Shown here piece after piece: positions 46,491-59,467 of a stretch of DNA of 64,000 nt. The stretch covers positions 58,526,057 through 58,590,056 of the forward strand of contig CM054120.1 of NCBI GenBank assembly GCA_028673005.1. Reading direction: 5' to 3'. How positions within the stretch are numbered: the stretch's first letter is position 1; each line of letters begins with the position of its first letter. The translations under genes and the position numbers were made by a program. Source of the stretch: Tanypteryx hageni. Taxonomy: Eukaryota > Arthropoda > Insecta > Odonata > Petaluridae. Under the pieces are notes generated by a model. The model was not told the DNA's origin. It worked only from the letters and a program-made list of their open reading frames with translations, and searched no databases.

Positions 46491-46796
46491 CGAATTAACA
46501 TCGTTATCATTATCAATATGGATTATAAATAGATCAAATAAAAAGACTAACTGCAGATTTTAACGCATGGAAATTCACGCAGTAAATATAATAATGCTAA
46601 ATAAGAACTGCAATAGGTACTTTTTGTTTTTTCTGCAAGGAAAATCGCGCTCATAGTATCTATAAAAATGAGCATCAATAACGATTTATATATCAATTAA
46701 ACAATCAAAGGGGTTGTTATTCTACGTTTATACCGGAAGTAGCAACTTCTTCGGGGCTATTGCGCAAACATATGTGGTCTCTATTTTGGGAATTAA

Positions 46797-47037
46797 TCCT
46801 TTAACTGCTAAGTTTATAAAATGGAAGAATTGGGGATACGCCGAATTTAAAAAAAATAGAAAATCAATATTTAACAATATAAAATGATAAAAATACATGT
46901 AACTTTATTTCATACAAATTGATATATTTTTCTTTGTTAATCATTTTAAAGATGTTTTTTGTTTTTATATAACGCGTCAGAAGTACTGAAGGGAAAAAAA
47001 CATAAAACGCGTAAACCAGTTCACAGCAGTTAAAAGG
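46797..47037. mobile_element. piggyBac-type MITE, 241 bp
   Basis: TTAA at 46793-46796 and 47038-47041. The ends TCCTTTAACTGCTAAG and, inward on minus, CCTTTTAACTGCTGTG are inverted. TTAA duplication and CCTTT ends fit piggyBac. No ORF. Confidence 0.78.
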
Positions 47038-47041
47038 TTAA

Positions 47042-48775
47042 AACCGTTCCAAAGCGAGTGCCTTCATTTCCATCTCCAGTACGTCGAAAATTATAATACG
47101 GAAATAATTTACACCTGCAAGATTGCAGATTTATTGGCCAGATAGGCATGTATCTTTCCCTTATATACTTGTCTGCTATCAAATTTGAAGGGAAAATCTT
47201 CCATTGCGAGAAAACAGAACCGAAATACAAGACTACAATACATAGGCGAATTAAGAAACAGCAAGTGGACAATTCTAGATAATCCGTTCACGTAACAGAC
47301 AAAGAAATTCTCCCAGATTAGGCTCTTCAAAAAAAAATACGAACCTTAAGGAGACGAACAACCTTGACTGAAAAATGAAAGACTATAAAAGAACAACACA
47401 ATAAAGGACAAATAATAAACGTTTTATTGCAAAGAACGAAAATCTAGACTGGCTCCCACTCTCAAATCCCAGTAAGATAGATATAAACGTTCAGAATAAG
47501 GACTGACAACGAGCGAAAGAGTGCAACGATTTCGAAACAAATTTCAACGATGTAGGACGAATGGGGAATGGAAATGCATCACCTGAGCACACTCGACAAG
47601 GAAATGGAAAATGACCACAAACTCCTACAAGGGCGCTAAATGATGAAGGGAACGGGAATGTGTCGGAAACGGGAGAAAAGTATGGCAACTGTCTCAGCCG
47701 GAGACACTTGGTAAAGGTTTCGCACGAGTTGAACATGGTTTCCAGCTGGCTTTTTTCCGAGATACCATACATCTCAACGACTAACCAACCGCCCCTTATA
47801 TTCCGAACGAACAACACGAAACGAAACATATATTTTTCAAGTAGAATACATCCAAGTACCGACAACAGGATACGTATAGTCTTAATGTTGCGCGATGGGA
47901 AATTTACCGAAAAAATCGTCTCCGAGTATTTCTAAACCTTTCCAGTAGCGTCAACGCCAAGACTTCTGGAGTCATGAGACTCAAGACTTGTTTTTTCCTT
48001 CAACTCCGCGCATTCCTTTTTCTCCGCCACTATGTTAGCATCCCTTTCTTCGTATTCGCCACACCACCCTTCTCCTACCTCCCCTCTCCAAACGCCTACC
48101 CATTCACCGTCATTTTACTTGCTTTGTGTTGCAATTCGGTTCCATTCTTCGACATGTGTTCTCCGCCAAAGAACCTTCCAGCTCGTTTCCGAGATCCTGC
48201 TTCTTCCTCTTAAGTTCCATCTCAACTTATTCCTCTCTCTATCACGATTTCTCCCCAAGTTTCCTTAAACTTTATATCCTCATCTTTATCCGTCGCCCCT
48301 AGTTCATAAAAATCTCTTTCAGGATTTGGTTCTGGGAAAAATTTTGGGTATAAATAGCACGATTGTTCATTTTTTACTCCGAGAGTTAAATAAGAAAATT
48401 CTGAAGTGCAGCCAAAAAACCACTTAGCGAAAAAGTTAACCCTAACCCTTCTCAAGGAAAATCGTTTCCGAGTTAATGTATATTTATTTTACGTAGTTCA
48501 GGAATTCAGCTTTTGAGAAAAAATATATAAGCACCAGTTTTCCGATAATACCGATATTTTGAACGCGCATAAGAACGCGGAAAATCGAATGGAATTTGGA
48601 ACGTGGAGAATGACCAAAAGTTACTTTTATCAAGCTGAACAATTCAAAGAGTCTCCTACATAATAATGTATAAAAGTTAGGTTTTGGAGTGGAAAACGAG
48701 AAAGGTATGAATATATTAACAGATATTTGACAGCAAAAAGTAAATTTTAGCACAAGATCAGAGAGATTTGGAAAG
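47042..48775. other. No gene recognised
   Basis: ORFs at 47491-47865 (minus) and 47974-48213 (plus) have biased composition and no known similarity. Bases 47990-48290 are pyrimidine-rich. Confidence 0.4.
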
Positions 48776-48779
48776 ATAA

Positions 48780-48925
48780 AAAAATAAAAAGCTCAGGAGT
48801 AGACATGGTGGAACATATTTTAGCAGACGAAGTGTATCTTGAGCTCTGAAGGCCAAGAAAAAATGAGTGGAAGAGATAGATGTCTTAAGGCCTCCGGCCA
48901 ATCACTGAACAACAAAGATGCCACA
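48780..48925 (+). repeat. Possible LINE 3' end fragment
   Basis: Near the start a frame suggests AKKKNEWKR followed by a stop, like EREKWRQRF-stop at the end of the 30.2-kb LINE. The stretch CTTAAGGCCTCCGGCC and the following AACAACAAAGATG resemble its CCTGTCTTCGGACAG and ATG-run tail. Short and weak evidence. Confidence 0.35.
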
Positions 48926-49715
48926 TCATGCACAACATATCTTTCCACTTTGATGTCTTCTTGTTCGTGATTTGGCAACGTGGCTCCCTCTCCTGCTACA
49001 GGAGAGGAGGCTCAAGTTAGACTGACTACCGAAGAACGTAATTAGCGGCATTAAAAGAAAACGATTCGGAAAGAACCTCAGGTGAGAATAAATCGTACAT
49101 AGCAGACGCCATAGAATGGCAAGGAGATTGATTAAAAAATAAGCACGAGTTGCGGGCATAAAAACGGGACGATAAATCCTTTGAACAATAGTAATAATTA
49201 AGTAATCCATAGCGAATGAGAGGCGACGCGAAATAGCAAAACAAATCCGATTAAATAAGGAAAGCGTCATACAATGGAAGGAAAAACTGATTAAAAAAGA
49301 ACCAAGAGGTGTAGGTATAAAGCACTGAGAGGTAATCCATGGAACAACAGAAATTAATAGAGAACGATAAGGAATAAGAAGACAGGCGAAATGACATGAA
49401 CCACTCCGAAGAATTAAACAAACTTTGACTAAAGGAAGGGACTGATTTTGCTAAAGGTATTGATCAAACTTATGTGACATCAACGGATTAAATTGATGGA
49501 TTGATGATAATTAATGTAAAATAATGACGAGCTCTCTAAGATAGTAAATTGATACCGGATATTTGCATTACAAAGTCGAGTTAACATTTTTTATTGAACT
49601 AATTGAGGACCTACGACACAAACTCTCGATATTTTGGAAGAAAGAGAACATGAGACATACTTGACTCCTTCCCAAAAATTGTTTCCTCGAGCTTGACAGG
49701 ATTGGGTGTCAACAT
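48926..49715. other. No gene recognised
   Basis: AT-rich, short ORFs on minus only; no recognised motif. Confidence 0.4.
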
Positions 49716-49716
49716 T

Positions 49717-49742
49717 TAATAATAATAATAATAATAATAATT
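49717..49742. repeat. (AAT)n microsatellite, LINE 3' tail
   Basis: About eight AAT repeats; on minus this is the ATT tail at the 3' end of the LINE at 49718-50690. Confidence 0.95.
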
Positions 49743-50690
49743 TGTTAAACGTAAACAGGAAAGACCCCAATTACATGTGCTATAATAAAAACATGAATAA
49801 AAACAGGAACATTGAAATTAATCACGCTAGACAGATCACGAGAGTCTATAGCCCCGGTCAATACATTACGGAGGAAAATCACATCAGCGACTGCTCGCCT
49901 CGTCTCAAGAGGGACCGATTTGAATCTCTTAAATAAAATTAGATAATCATTCTTATTAAAAATTAGGCCATTATTTTTCAGAAAAAAACATTTAATGAAA
50001 GACTCAATTGCAAGGATATGAGTGATGGGGATTCCAAATCACGCCGCTAAATTCTAAAATAGGCCGCACAATGGAACAATAAGATCGTATAATCGTTTCC
50101 GTAGAAAAATTGCAAAAAGAATTAAGCTTTAAACAACGCAGGAGGCGGAAAGCACTAGAACAGAGAGACCTAATGTGAGTTTTTAAATTTAACTGGGAGT
50201 CAATAGTTACATCAAGGTCAGTGATTGTATTAACACGTTCCAGCGGAACACCCTAAATAAAATAATCACACTTTATTGTACTTTTCTTCAAAGTGAAATA
50301 AATGACTCTACACTTACCGACAGACAGATTGGGAAATAGGTTCCATTTACGGCACGTTAGAAAACCATCCAAGTCATTTGGCAAAGTTACACAATCATCC
50401 CTAGAGGTTATCTTATTCTATATTTTGCAGTCATATGCGTAAAGACGACAGTCACAATTGAGACACTGAGGTAAATCATTGATAAAAACATTAAAAAGAA
50501 ATGGACCGAGAATGAAATCCTGTGGCACACCAAAGGTAACACAGGATGGCGACGAGAGAGGACCATCAACGGCCATTCTTTAGGATCCATTACACAAGTA
50601 GGATCGTAGCAATTGTAATAAGTTTCGACAAATTTTAAAAGATCGCAATTACCAATTAAGATCATTGTTTAGATAAATAAAACTTGGTCA
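49718..50690 (-). pseudogene. Jockey/CR1-like LINE, 5'-truncated RT remnant
   Basis: On minus from about 50535 one frame runs for about 380 bp with a few stops and gives the classic RT order: VTFGVPQDFILGPFLF, FINDLPQCL, a mutated catalytic box AYDCKI (normally YADD), TSRDDCVTLPNDLD, KWNLFPNLSVGKC, VIYFTLKKS, then PLERVNTITDLDVTID and QLKFKNSH. The stretch upstream (50660-50540) encodes parts of the preceding RT palm in a shifted frame. Loss of the YADD residues and in-frame stops show it is dead. The 3' end carries an (ATT)n tail. The last 60 bp match a second 3' end at 63321. Confidence 0.87.
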
Positions 50691-51409
50691 AAGGGCGACA
50701 TCTGGAAATTATGCGAATTAAAATGATAACCGGATAAAAAGGAAAAATCCAATTAGGCATCTACGTAAAATCTACCACAGAGAAGACTTTCGGACCAAAG
50801 CTACAAAAAAACAAGGACTACAAAATGAGGGCTGTGCTAAAAATGGCAACATCCCACCGTGTACGCCAGCTCATGGCAATCTACGAAAGAGATGTGGTGA
50901 AAGGATAGAATTTACCTTGATTACACACGAATAATTCTAAATCATCGCAATTATGTCAGGAATGGTAAAGTAGAAATGAATGCAATAAAACGGACGTGGG
51001 ATGAGATACAACGAAAAGCGAAAGAAAGACATTTTTAAATATACAACTAGAGCGGAATTTTTCGCAATCAATGCAAGTGTTCGCAAATCCATCTATGCGA
51101 AAATATTTCTCAAAGTCTCCTATCACAACTGAAATTCGGCAGCGTGAAACTTTTTTCCAACCACTTATTCAATGTGGTATATACACTTTAATGGTGTATG
51201 CAACTAATATTCACATCAAAAAACGCCATGTAATACGGATAAGTGACTTAATTATGATTTCCAAGCAGATTATCGTATTTACCGAAAAATCGCTTGTTAA
51301 AAATCATGTTAAAAAGTTTTCTAGATTAAAATCAGCACCGAAGAATATAAATGACATAGTAAAGGATATGTATACTTTAAATATGAACGCTAATAATTTT
51401 ACAAGAAGG
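50691..51409. other. No gene recognised
   Basis: The plus ORF starting at 51071 has about 115 ordinary-looking codons before it runs into the G-rich array, but it matches nothing I know and no splice or promoter signal supports it. Confidence 0.4.
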
Positions 51410-51720
51410 GAAGGGAGAGAGGTGGAGGGAGGGGGATGGGTGGAGGGAGGGGGATGGGTGGAGGGAGGGGGATGGGTGGGGGGAGAGGCGTAGGGGGAGG
51501 GAGAGGCGTAGGGGGAGGGATGGGGAGGGATAGGAAGAGGGGAGGGTTTGGGGAGGGGGAGATGTGGGGGAGAGGTGGGGGATGGGGAGAGGTGGGGGAT
51601 GGGGAGAGGTGGGGGAGAGGGTGAGAGATGAGGAGGAAAGTTTTGGAGGGGAGTGTTCGGGAGGGGAAGATTTAGGGAGGGAGAAAGAGGCAAAAAGGAG
51701 AAAAAGATGGGTAGAGAGTG
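51410..51720 (+). repeat. G-rich minisatellite
   Basis: GGAGGGGGATGGGTGGAG-type 18-bp units (three regular copies at 51423-51480), then GGGAGAGGCGTAGGG, then GGTGGGGGATGGGGAGA variants. Potential G-quadruplex former. The Pro/Ser-rich minus ORFs are artefacts. Confidence 0.9.
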
Positions 51721-51859
51721 GTGTGCATGGAGACAAAAGATAATAAGCAGGATGATGGAATTATAACGACATCCCACGCGCGTCAAATTCCTCCGCCTTT
51801 TTGAAAAATATCTATAGGGCAACCTCTTTTTTCTTTTCGACCTTTATCTCAAATTTTAC

Positions 51860-52490
51860 TTCGCCTTAAGCGGCAAGCCTCGAGCGCTCCAAGCTATTTA
51901 GGCATCTCTAGGACTATTTCTTCTTTTGCATCCTCCACTCCCTCCCACGCTTCTCTCTCCACCAACCACCTCCTCTTTCCTTTTTTCCTCCTCCCGCTCT
52001 CTCTCCCTCCAATCCACGCCGGCATATACACTCCTCTGCTCCTCGTGTGCTAAACGCAAGCGATGACTCAATCCAACAACCCACGGCGACCACCGCTTCC
52101 ATTGGATGCGTGATGGGCAAAGCGAGCTACGGCACCTCTCACCACCGACCCCCCCAGTTGACGTACAAAACATATAGTCCGTTCACCGGTGCTGAGGCAG
52201 ATTGGGGGAAGGATGAGGGGGGCGAGTGAGGGAAGCAAGGAAGGGGATGGGAGGTGCGGATAGGGGAAAAGGTGGCTAGAAGGAAGTGGGAGGAAAGGAT
52301 AAGAGAGGGGAGAAAGGGTCGGAAGGGAGGATAGGAAACGGGTTCGAGGAAATGGGGTGTAAAAGAGTAGGGGGTTGGGGAGTGGGGGTATAAGGGTACG
52401 GGTTCGGGGATTTGGGGAATAAGGGATCCGCGGAAGGGGAGAGTACGTTAGGAAGGAGGAGGGGTGTAGTGAGGTTGCGGAATAAAGGAA
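51860..52490. other. Pyrimidine-rich then purine-rich block
   Basis: Bases 51900-52020 are C/T-rich on plus, 52020-52180 are of mixed composition with dense CpG and a TGACTCA AP-1-like word (52064), and 52190-52490 are G/A-rich. The mirror asymmetry resembles 17.75-18.9 kb. It may be a regulatory region; there is no direct evidence. Confidence 0.4.
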
Positions 52491-55400
52491 ATGGCGCGAG
52501 CAATTAGCGCAACGATTTACAGGAAACACTGTTTTTGCAACCATCCGAGGACAAACGATTTTATTTCCTTTGAAGTATATATGCTATCGTTAAAATCAAT
52601 TTTCTATCTGACTTCCCAAAATCATAACAAACTGAAATTTTACTGGAAACATTAGGTGTCTCGCGAAGGATGTTTTGAGTACATCGGAAATATGCTTTCG
52701 AGGCTGCGATATGTTCCTAAATTACAATCCGAATAAAAAGAAATTGAAATAATGGCATTTCAAAATTATCAGAAAAGTAAGAAATTTACTCTTATTCTTA
52801 AAACCTCTATGATGAGACGAAAAAATCAAATAAAACAAAAAAGTTATTTAAAATTTGATTTTATAATTATTTGGGTGATCACCATAAACAGGGAATATCT
52901 AATGCAGTATTGGTGGCACTTGACACCACCCCGCTAATCTATACTGAAGAAACTTTAACTAACAGAAACGTATTTGATGATAAATGTCGGTATTTAAAAC
53001 ACAAATGTCCGTTTGATACTACAGTGAATTCAGCATAAATAGAAAATTTTTAATTAAAACATGACGTAATAAATTTACCGGTTAACAATTTTAGTAGCAG
53101 CGGAAAAAAGGAAAATTATTCAACTTTATTGTGACCATAATATTTCATACACAATGGTGGCCTCACGCAAATGAAAATCTCAGGACTTAGTCTGCCTTAA
53201 AATTCTTACGAATTGATATGACTGCGCATAAATTGCTCAATTTAACGTGTCCAGCTTTACTTTAATCGGCACAGTAATTTTTTTAATGACAAGCACATAC
53301 TAAATATATGTTTTTCCAATAAAGAATCATTTCAGTCCATACTAGACGGGCCTCGTTAACTACGTAAGGTAAAATTGCATAATGGCGGTGGCATTCATGT
53401 TTCAAGACAGCTGGATAAGTAAATTACAAAAAAAAACTAAAAAAATTAATTCGTAGCGCTCCGGTATAGCTTTTCGCAACAGTCATCAATTTCCGGTTTA
53501 ATTAGGGTTATTATTAAACACGCAAATTACGGACCTCGTCCAGACGAGATTGAGACTACGATGTAGCCCCTTTCATAAATCGAGTTATTTCTTATAAATT
53601 GCTTATTTTAATTGAAGGCACAAATAAATGTATGGAAGCTGATCCAGTGAAAGTAACTCCGGAAAAAAACGCAGAATACAACGATAGACAATGGAAACTA
53701 TAACTACGACTCATATTTCCGAAAATTGGAGGCCAATTTACAACCTAAACAATACGTTAAAAATGCCGTTCCAATAATACGAGCACTTAACAACTGATGA
53801 AATTCGCAAAAAATAAAGGTTTCGCAGAGTAGCCTTCGTGCGAAAGCATAGAAACGTAGTCAATCGAACAATGATACCAACTCCTTGAATAAAAAAGGTA
53901 CTCACTGCGACTGCTCACTCAACGGAAGACAGAGACAAAATCTAGTCAACTCCGATCGCATGTTTATGTAGCAATTAAGCAGCTTATGGATTTCATATTT
54001 ATATACGGTATAACGTACTTTAAAACGATGTCCTTAGAATTTATTAATCCTCGTAGTATAGTCTTTGCCTTTATAAATAAGGAGGAAACACTTCAATGCA
54101 TCGAAGTTCAGTTGCGTTGTTTTCAATATTGAATGGCTCTGATGAAACACTTTGTATTATAATATATTTGTCGACCAAAAAATTAAATTAAGCATCAAAT
54201 AACTTATTGTAGACGACTGTCGAGATACGATGAGCCAAAAGGCACGGCGGGAGGATTTATTAAACGTTATTCCTTCTTTTTCTTTTCCCCTCTATCATTT
54301 CAAGAAACCCATTCGTTTTTCTTATACTTTTCAAGAAACCGTTCGCGGTCGTCGTTCCCTTCCTCTATCCCTGGCGCGTCGGCACGTTGCAGACGCTTGC
54401 ATTACACGAGACAGGGAGTGCATTTACATCCGTATCTGCACAAGTTTTTCATTTCGTTTTAAATGGAACCCAGCATAGCATACATTGAACGAATTAATAG
54501 TCCTTTAAATGAAGTGGCAATAAAATTTTTCGTTTACCAAAGGAACGATTATTTTCAAGGAAGTTGAAGATGGAAAAACCGAGAAGTTAACTCGACATAA
54601 TTACGAGTTTTGCGGACGAAGTGATTATTTTCAGCATAAGGTGCTTCCTGTGTAATATTTCATGGCCCGCAGGCATACACTATAAAGAAATTAACGGCCG
54701 CTCGTGAGTTTCTTTGAAAAGGCGCGAGTATTCCAAAAAGAATTACTCTCACATTGAAGAATTGAGAAAAAATAGGTTGATTAATAAAGGGTAAAAGACA
54801 GTCTCTGATTCGTAAAAATAACACCAACAGCACTTCTGTTTCGCGATCGGAAATTTTGATGCTGGTCCCTATACGTCACTCACAGGCGGCTGGTAACCCG
54901 CCAAGCGGTTGAAAATAGACAGCCAACGAAATCCGTGGTTAAGTGTAACACAAAGCCTACACAAATATCTTCCGTGGTTCCGAAAACACGGTTAATAAAG
55001 ACTGATAATCACACAAGAAATCCAGGAACAATATTTGAAGCTTGAATTGCTACGAGTGTTACAGTTAAAACGTCGCTTTGCTAGATGAAAAATGGATCGC
55101 CTAAATAATAATTTTGTTCAAAAGGAAAATAATACACTTGTTAAGACGAAAAACGAAAACGTGACAAAACAATTTCAGGGGTGAAAAAAGATAATCACGA
55201 CAAGAAAATATCTTTTCCCATAACCTCAAGTTTAAAAATTCCATCAATGTCATTTTTACGAACAAAAGCTTAGAGAAGAATTATTAACATATAAAATCCG
55301 TGTTTGTCATGTTTAAACAACGTTACAGCATACACAAAAATGGTTACCACAACAAGAGATTTATTGAACAATTTAGCAGCAAGGATTAATTGAACACCAA

Positions 55401-57719
55401 ATCAAATACATTTGCTTGATTTGTCAACAAATACCTCCAAGAGGGTAATTTAAGTTAACACTTAATACTCGAGATTTTTCAACTTGTCAAGGGCGAAGGT
55501 TGACATACGAATACATACGTATTATGCAAGTCACTGCGGTAGACTAATAACAAATTTAGAAAAGTCAACCCAAAATATACTTATATGTAACAAAAACAAT
55601 TTTAAGAATAATTTCTAATGTCAATCACATCGAAAAGGAGCTTTCTCGAAAGAACTCAAAAAATTCCTGAATCATACATCGCACAAACTTCTCATATCCG
55701 TACACTTTGAATCTATACATACAATAATCTCGCGGTTTACGTTAATACGAAAACATTTTCTGGCTGTTAATCTCCTAGCAACAACGCTGCTGATAGGTTG
55801 GCGGTAGTTGGGCGTAAAACCTCGATACAATATTACATTAGACGTTAAATAGTATTTTTTAGACAAGTAGCTTATGTGGTGTTTTTGAAAAAATTAAAAC
55901 TCTAAAAGTGGATGGGTTTGAATCAAAATGCCATGTTTTGAGTAATCGACATTTTGTAAAAATCGACAAGAAAAAACAAACCTCCATCGTTAGAATATAT
56001 GGTTCACATCAATCAAGTATATATTCCGACATAAATATGAGATTTCGTCAGGTTCTGTTAAACCTCCGATCATAGGTGATTTCATAACAAACCATTCACT
56101 ATTGTTTTGTTGATTGAAACAAAAGATTTCGCGAAGTAATTGTGATAAGATATTTTAACTCACTCATTTTCAAGTATTTCTGTCATAAAAGATTACGGAA
56201 CGAAAAAATATTTTTTTTCCAAAAATAATTCGTGGCTCAGAGGGGTTAAACCGTTGAGCTCCCAGAGTCGCGCATAGACGACAGAAATACGGAATTACAA
56301 AAACCACTATTTCGGACCAACGGGCACGTAAATTTGCATATCTGTCGAAATCACAGCCGAATTTTGTCAGTGGCATGATATTTTAATTCGCACAAGAGAA
56401 AGGTAAATACTTGACGAAATCGACGCTTTAAATCGCCGTTCGATTCGATAGCGTTGACAACATACATAGACAAGGCGATTCATGTCTTCATTTTCAATTT
56501 TAAAGGAGTTTCCGTTCGTCACTGACAAAATTGTCTACTATTAAAGCAATTTCTAAATGAAAATTTCGTAGATGCAGTCAATATTTTTTTAAAATAAATA
56601 ATTAAATTAAAACTCCAAGGAATAAAAACTAACAGGAAATGCTTATTCAAAAATAGTCTTAAACCACGAAAAATAACGAATTAGCAAGGCTCGCGGAGGT
56701 GCATATGAAATTGACTCCCAACGACTGAGGGAAGGAAATAACGTTCTACACATTCATAGAATAAATAGCGACCACGCCACACGATTATCAAATCATACCT
56801 TTCCCTGAACTGTTTTATAATTATTCACGAAAACACCTGACCATAAATGCAAATATCTACAATCAACGTTGGAAGAAATGTTATTCTGTGGGGTTCCTAT
56901 ACTACTTATCTCTCCCCGATTAATTTTCCTAAATTTATACACTACATTTTATTTCATTTACATTTCCATGCTTTCGAATGAGTAAGAGAAAATTAAAATA
57001 TTGGGGGGTTTCTTGGAAAGTACGTTCACCACGCAAAGTACAAACCCTTAAAAAGACTACTCAAGGCCACGTTTAGAAATCGAGTTGCAACTGTTAAATC
57101 GTCAAGAGAATGGGAAGTACACAACTCTCAACCACTTCTTGTAACGAAAATATTCAAATGGCTCACAGCTCCGTCAAATTCCGAGTAAATGACAAAATAA
57201 TCGGTAGACCAGTCTTTTAGCGAGCAATACTATCTTAAAGCCTTTTTTTTAATCCACCCCCTTAAACACCTTGCCAAAAATTAAGAGCGCTGCCGCAAAC
57301 CAATAACAAGAACGAATCGAAACGAGAGATGACCAACACTTTTGCACAGAGATGAGGACGTTCACGAACCACTAAAGCAATGTATAAGGAACTCGCCATG
57401 GCAAGACCCTCATACCGAGTAATTCACATGAGTTTACTCACGAGGAAGATAAAAACGGCGATGACGTCAACCATACTAAAACATGTCATAAAGATATTCT
57501 TCCGCGAGACCATAAAAAAATCACAAAAAAACAAAAACCGTCAATTCCGGCGAATAGGCATCGAGAAACACCAAAACCCCACGGAAACATCACCGAAGCT
57601 CGTCCTACAATGATGACATTGCGGCGGTTACACAAATACTGATAAAGAAAAAACCGTACACACACGTTTACTTTCAACTCAGCCTCGTTAAAAGAGGGAA
57701 AAATAAACACTTCCAAGAG
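52491..57719. other. No gene recognised
   Basis: Five kilobases of AT-rich DNA. Short ORFs (for example 54230-54478 plus, 56170-56376 minus, 57380-57613 plus) show no conserved motif and no supporting signals. No transposon ends were recognised. Confidence 0.45.
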
Positions 57720-58080
57720 AGACACTTAAAGAGAATCCCTCGGTCCTTCCTTTTGGAATAAACCTGCGCCCTCTACTGACGGAAGGCGCTATTTCGACGC
57801 GCTCCGGTTTTCACACCGCGACCCTATACAGTTCTCATCCCTAGAAATGGTGCTGCCGCTCGCTTGCTCCCGACTCCCTCCCTCTCTCTATCCCCCCTCT
57901 ATCTTTCTCTATCTCCCTCTCTGTCACGCGCCACCAAAGATGACGTGGCCGTGGACACAGCTGCACAACCTAACGCGACATTTTCAGCCGAGGACAACGA
58001 CCATCTTGAGAGTTCGGCCGGACACGCGTGCCCCCCCCCCTCCTAACCCAACTTACCCTCGTTCGAACCAAATTGAAGCG
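57720..58080. other. CpG- and pyrimidine-rich block
   Basis: Local rise in GC with CpGs (TTTCGACGCGCTCCGG, GTCACGCGCC, GTTCGGCCGGACACGCG), a GATGACGTGG CRE-like word (57938) and a CTCTCTCTATC tract. Compatible with a promoter or first exon; no coding exon established. Confidence 0.4.
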
Positions 58081-58392
58081 ATTGAAAAGTAACTTTTCTT
58101 ACGCAATACTGTGAATATGACGTCTGTTAAGAAACTGTAATTAGATGGTATAATACTCTCAATATCGTAGATTCGATATTCTCAATCCTTGCCTCGAGGT
58201 GAAATTAAAAATACCCGTTTTTATGTGCAGACTGCAGGTGGACTTGGAGTTAATGTATTCATTTGCAGTGATTTTCAGAGTAAATTACAACTGCCAGAAT
58301 ATGATACTAATTGTAGGAGATGAGGTAAAGAGAACTAGAGTACATTTCACTGGTAGCATCTCCTTCATAATCCATCCAATGATTTTTAAATA

Positions 58393-58926
58393 CACTGTAG
58401 ATCCGATATAATGCGTACATTGGGGTCCAAGATATTTGACCGCGTTATAAGTGAATCCGCGTTATATCGCATTTACCCATTTATAATTACATGCGGAAGC
58501 CATAAACCTACCAGTCAGAAATGACAGTGCGGTAGCCATTATCCGCGCACAAACGGGCGAAAAAAGAGAAAAGAATACAGCAGTTAAAAATATTTTGTTT
58601 TAAAAATTTGAAATAAATATTTTATTTTTATTGTGTTCCACTTTATGAGGAGTTTCAAATTTTCCGTTGTAATGGGGTGATGGGTGGTGTAAATGTGTCG
58701 CGACGCTAGACTTACCTATTCTGTTATATCTGTAATGCGCTAATACGCGATAATTTAGGATAATACGCGATCATTTAGGAGAGACTCTGTCTATAACCAA
58801 AGATGTCTGTGGAGAATTTGAGTGAAAACTATGTAATTACAAAAGAAAAAAGACGGGATCCAACCAATGCCAGCGTTATAAGCGATCCCGCGTTATATCA
58901 AGCCGCGTTATATCGGGTCTATAGTG
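58393..58926. mobile_element. pogo/mariner-type MITE, 534 bp
   Basis: TA on both sides. Ends CACTGTAGATCCGATATAAT and, inward on minus, CACTATAGACCCGATATAAC are inverted. GCGTTATA motifs recur just inside both ends (GTTATAAGTGAATCCGCG; CCCGCGTTATATC). Confidence 0.82.
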
Positions 58927-59154
58927 TATATTAAGTAAAGATATTAAGTCGGAAACCTACGTGGAAACATCATTGGTTTTTCATTCGCGTAAAAACATTA
59001 TTCCTCTCCAGGGGCGCACCCAGGATTTTCTCCTGGGGGGGCTCAGCCATAAGAAAATATATCCCACCGAACATATCTAATACTTTACGTTTTAATTTGG
59101 GATAAAAACGTAGTGATTCTCGGAGAGAGAATAGGGGGTATTCACTAAAGAAAA

Positions 59155-59460
59155 GAAATGCGATTGAGATTTGCAGTTTTAAGGACCCACAAATTTAATG
59201 ACAAAAGAAAAAAATGAAAATTTTGACATGGTTAACAATAATAAAAAGCTTGGTAAAAATTTGACAAAAAATACAAACTATTTTCAATTATTAATTACAT
59301 CTTTCAAGAAATGCGATTGAGATATCCAGTGATCCACAAATTTAAGGACAAAAGAAAAAAATGAAAATTTTGACATGGTTAACAATAATGAAAAGCTTGG
59401 TATAAATTCGACAAAAAATACAAACTATTTTTAATTATTAATTACATCATTCAATACATA
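59155..59460. repeat. 153-bp tandem duplication inside the hAT element
   Basis: GAAATGCGATTGAGAT...TGACATGGTTAACAATAAT... TTAATTATTAATTACATC occurs at 59155-59307 and again at 59308-59460 with few differences. It lies just 3' of the transposase stop codon, in the subterminal region. Confidence 0.92.
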
Positions 59461-59467
59461 TTTCATT

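Noticed and set aside
51071..51493. 140-codon plus ORF
   Set aside because: The first part has ordinary composition but no likeness to known proteins, and the end is the G-rich repeat; insufficient evidence for a gene.
51304..51822. 172-codon Pro/Ser-rich ORF on minus
   Set aside because: Product of the G-rich 18-bp minisatellite.
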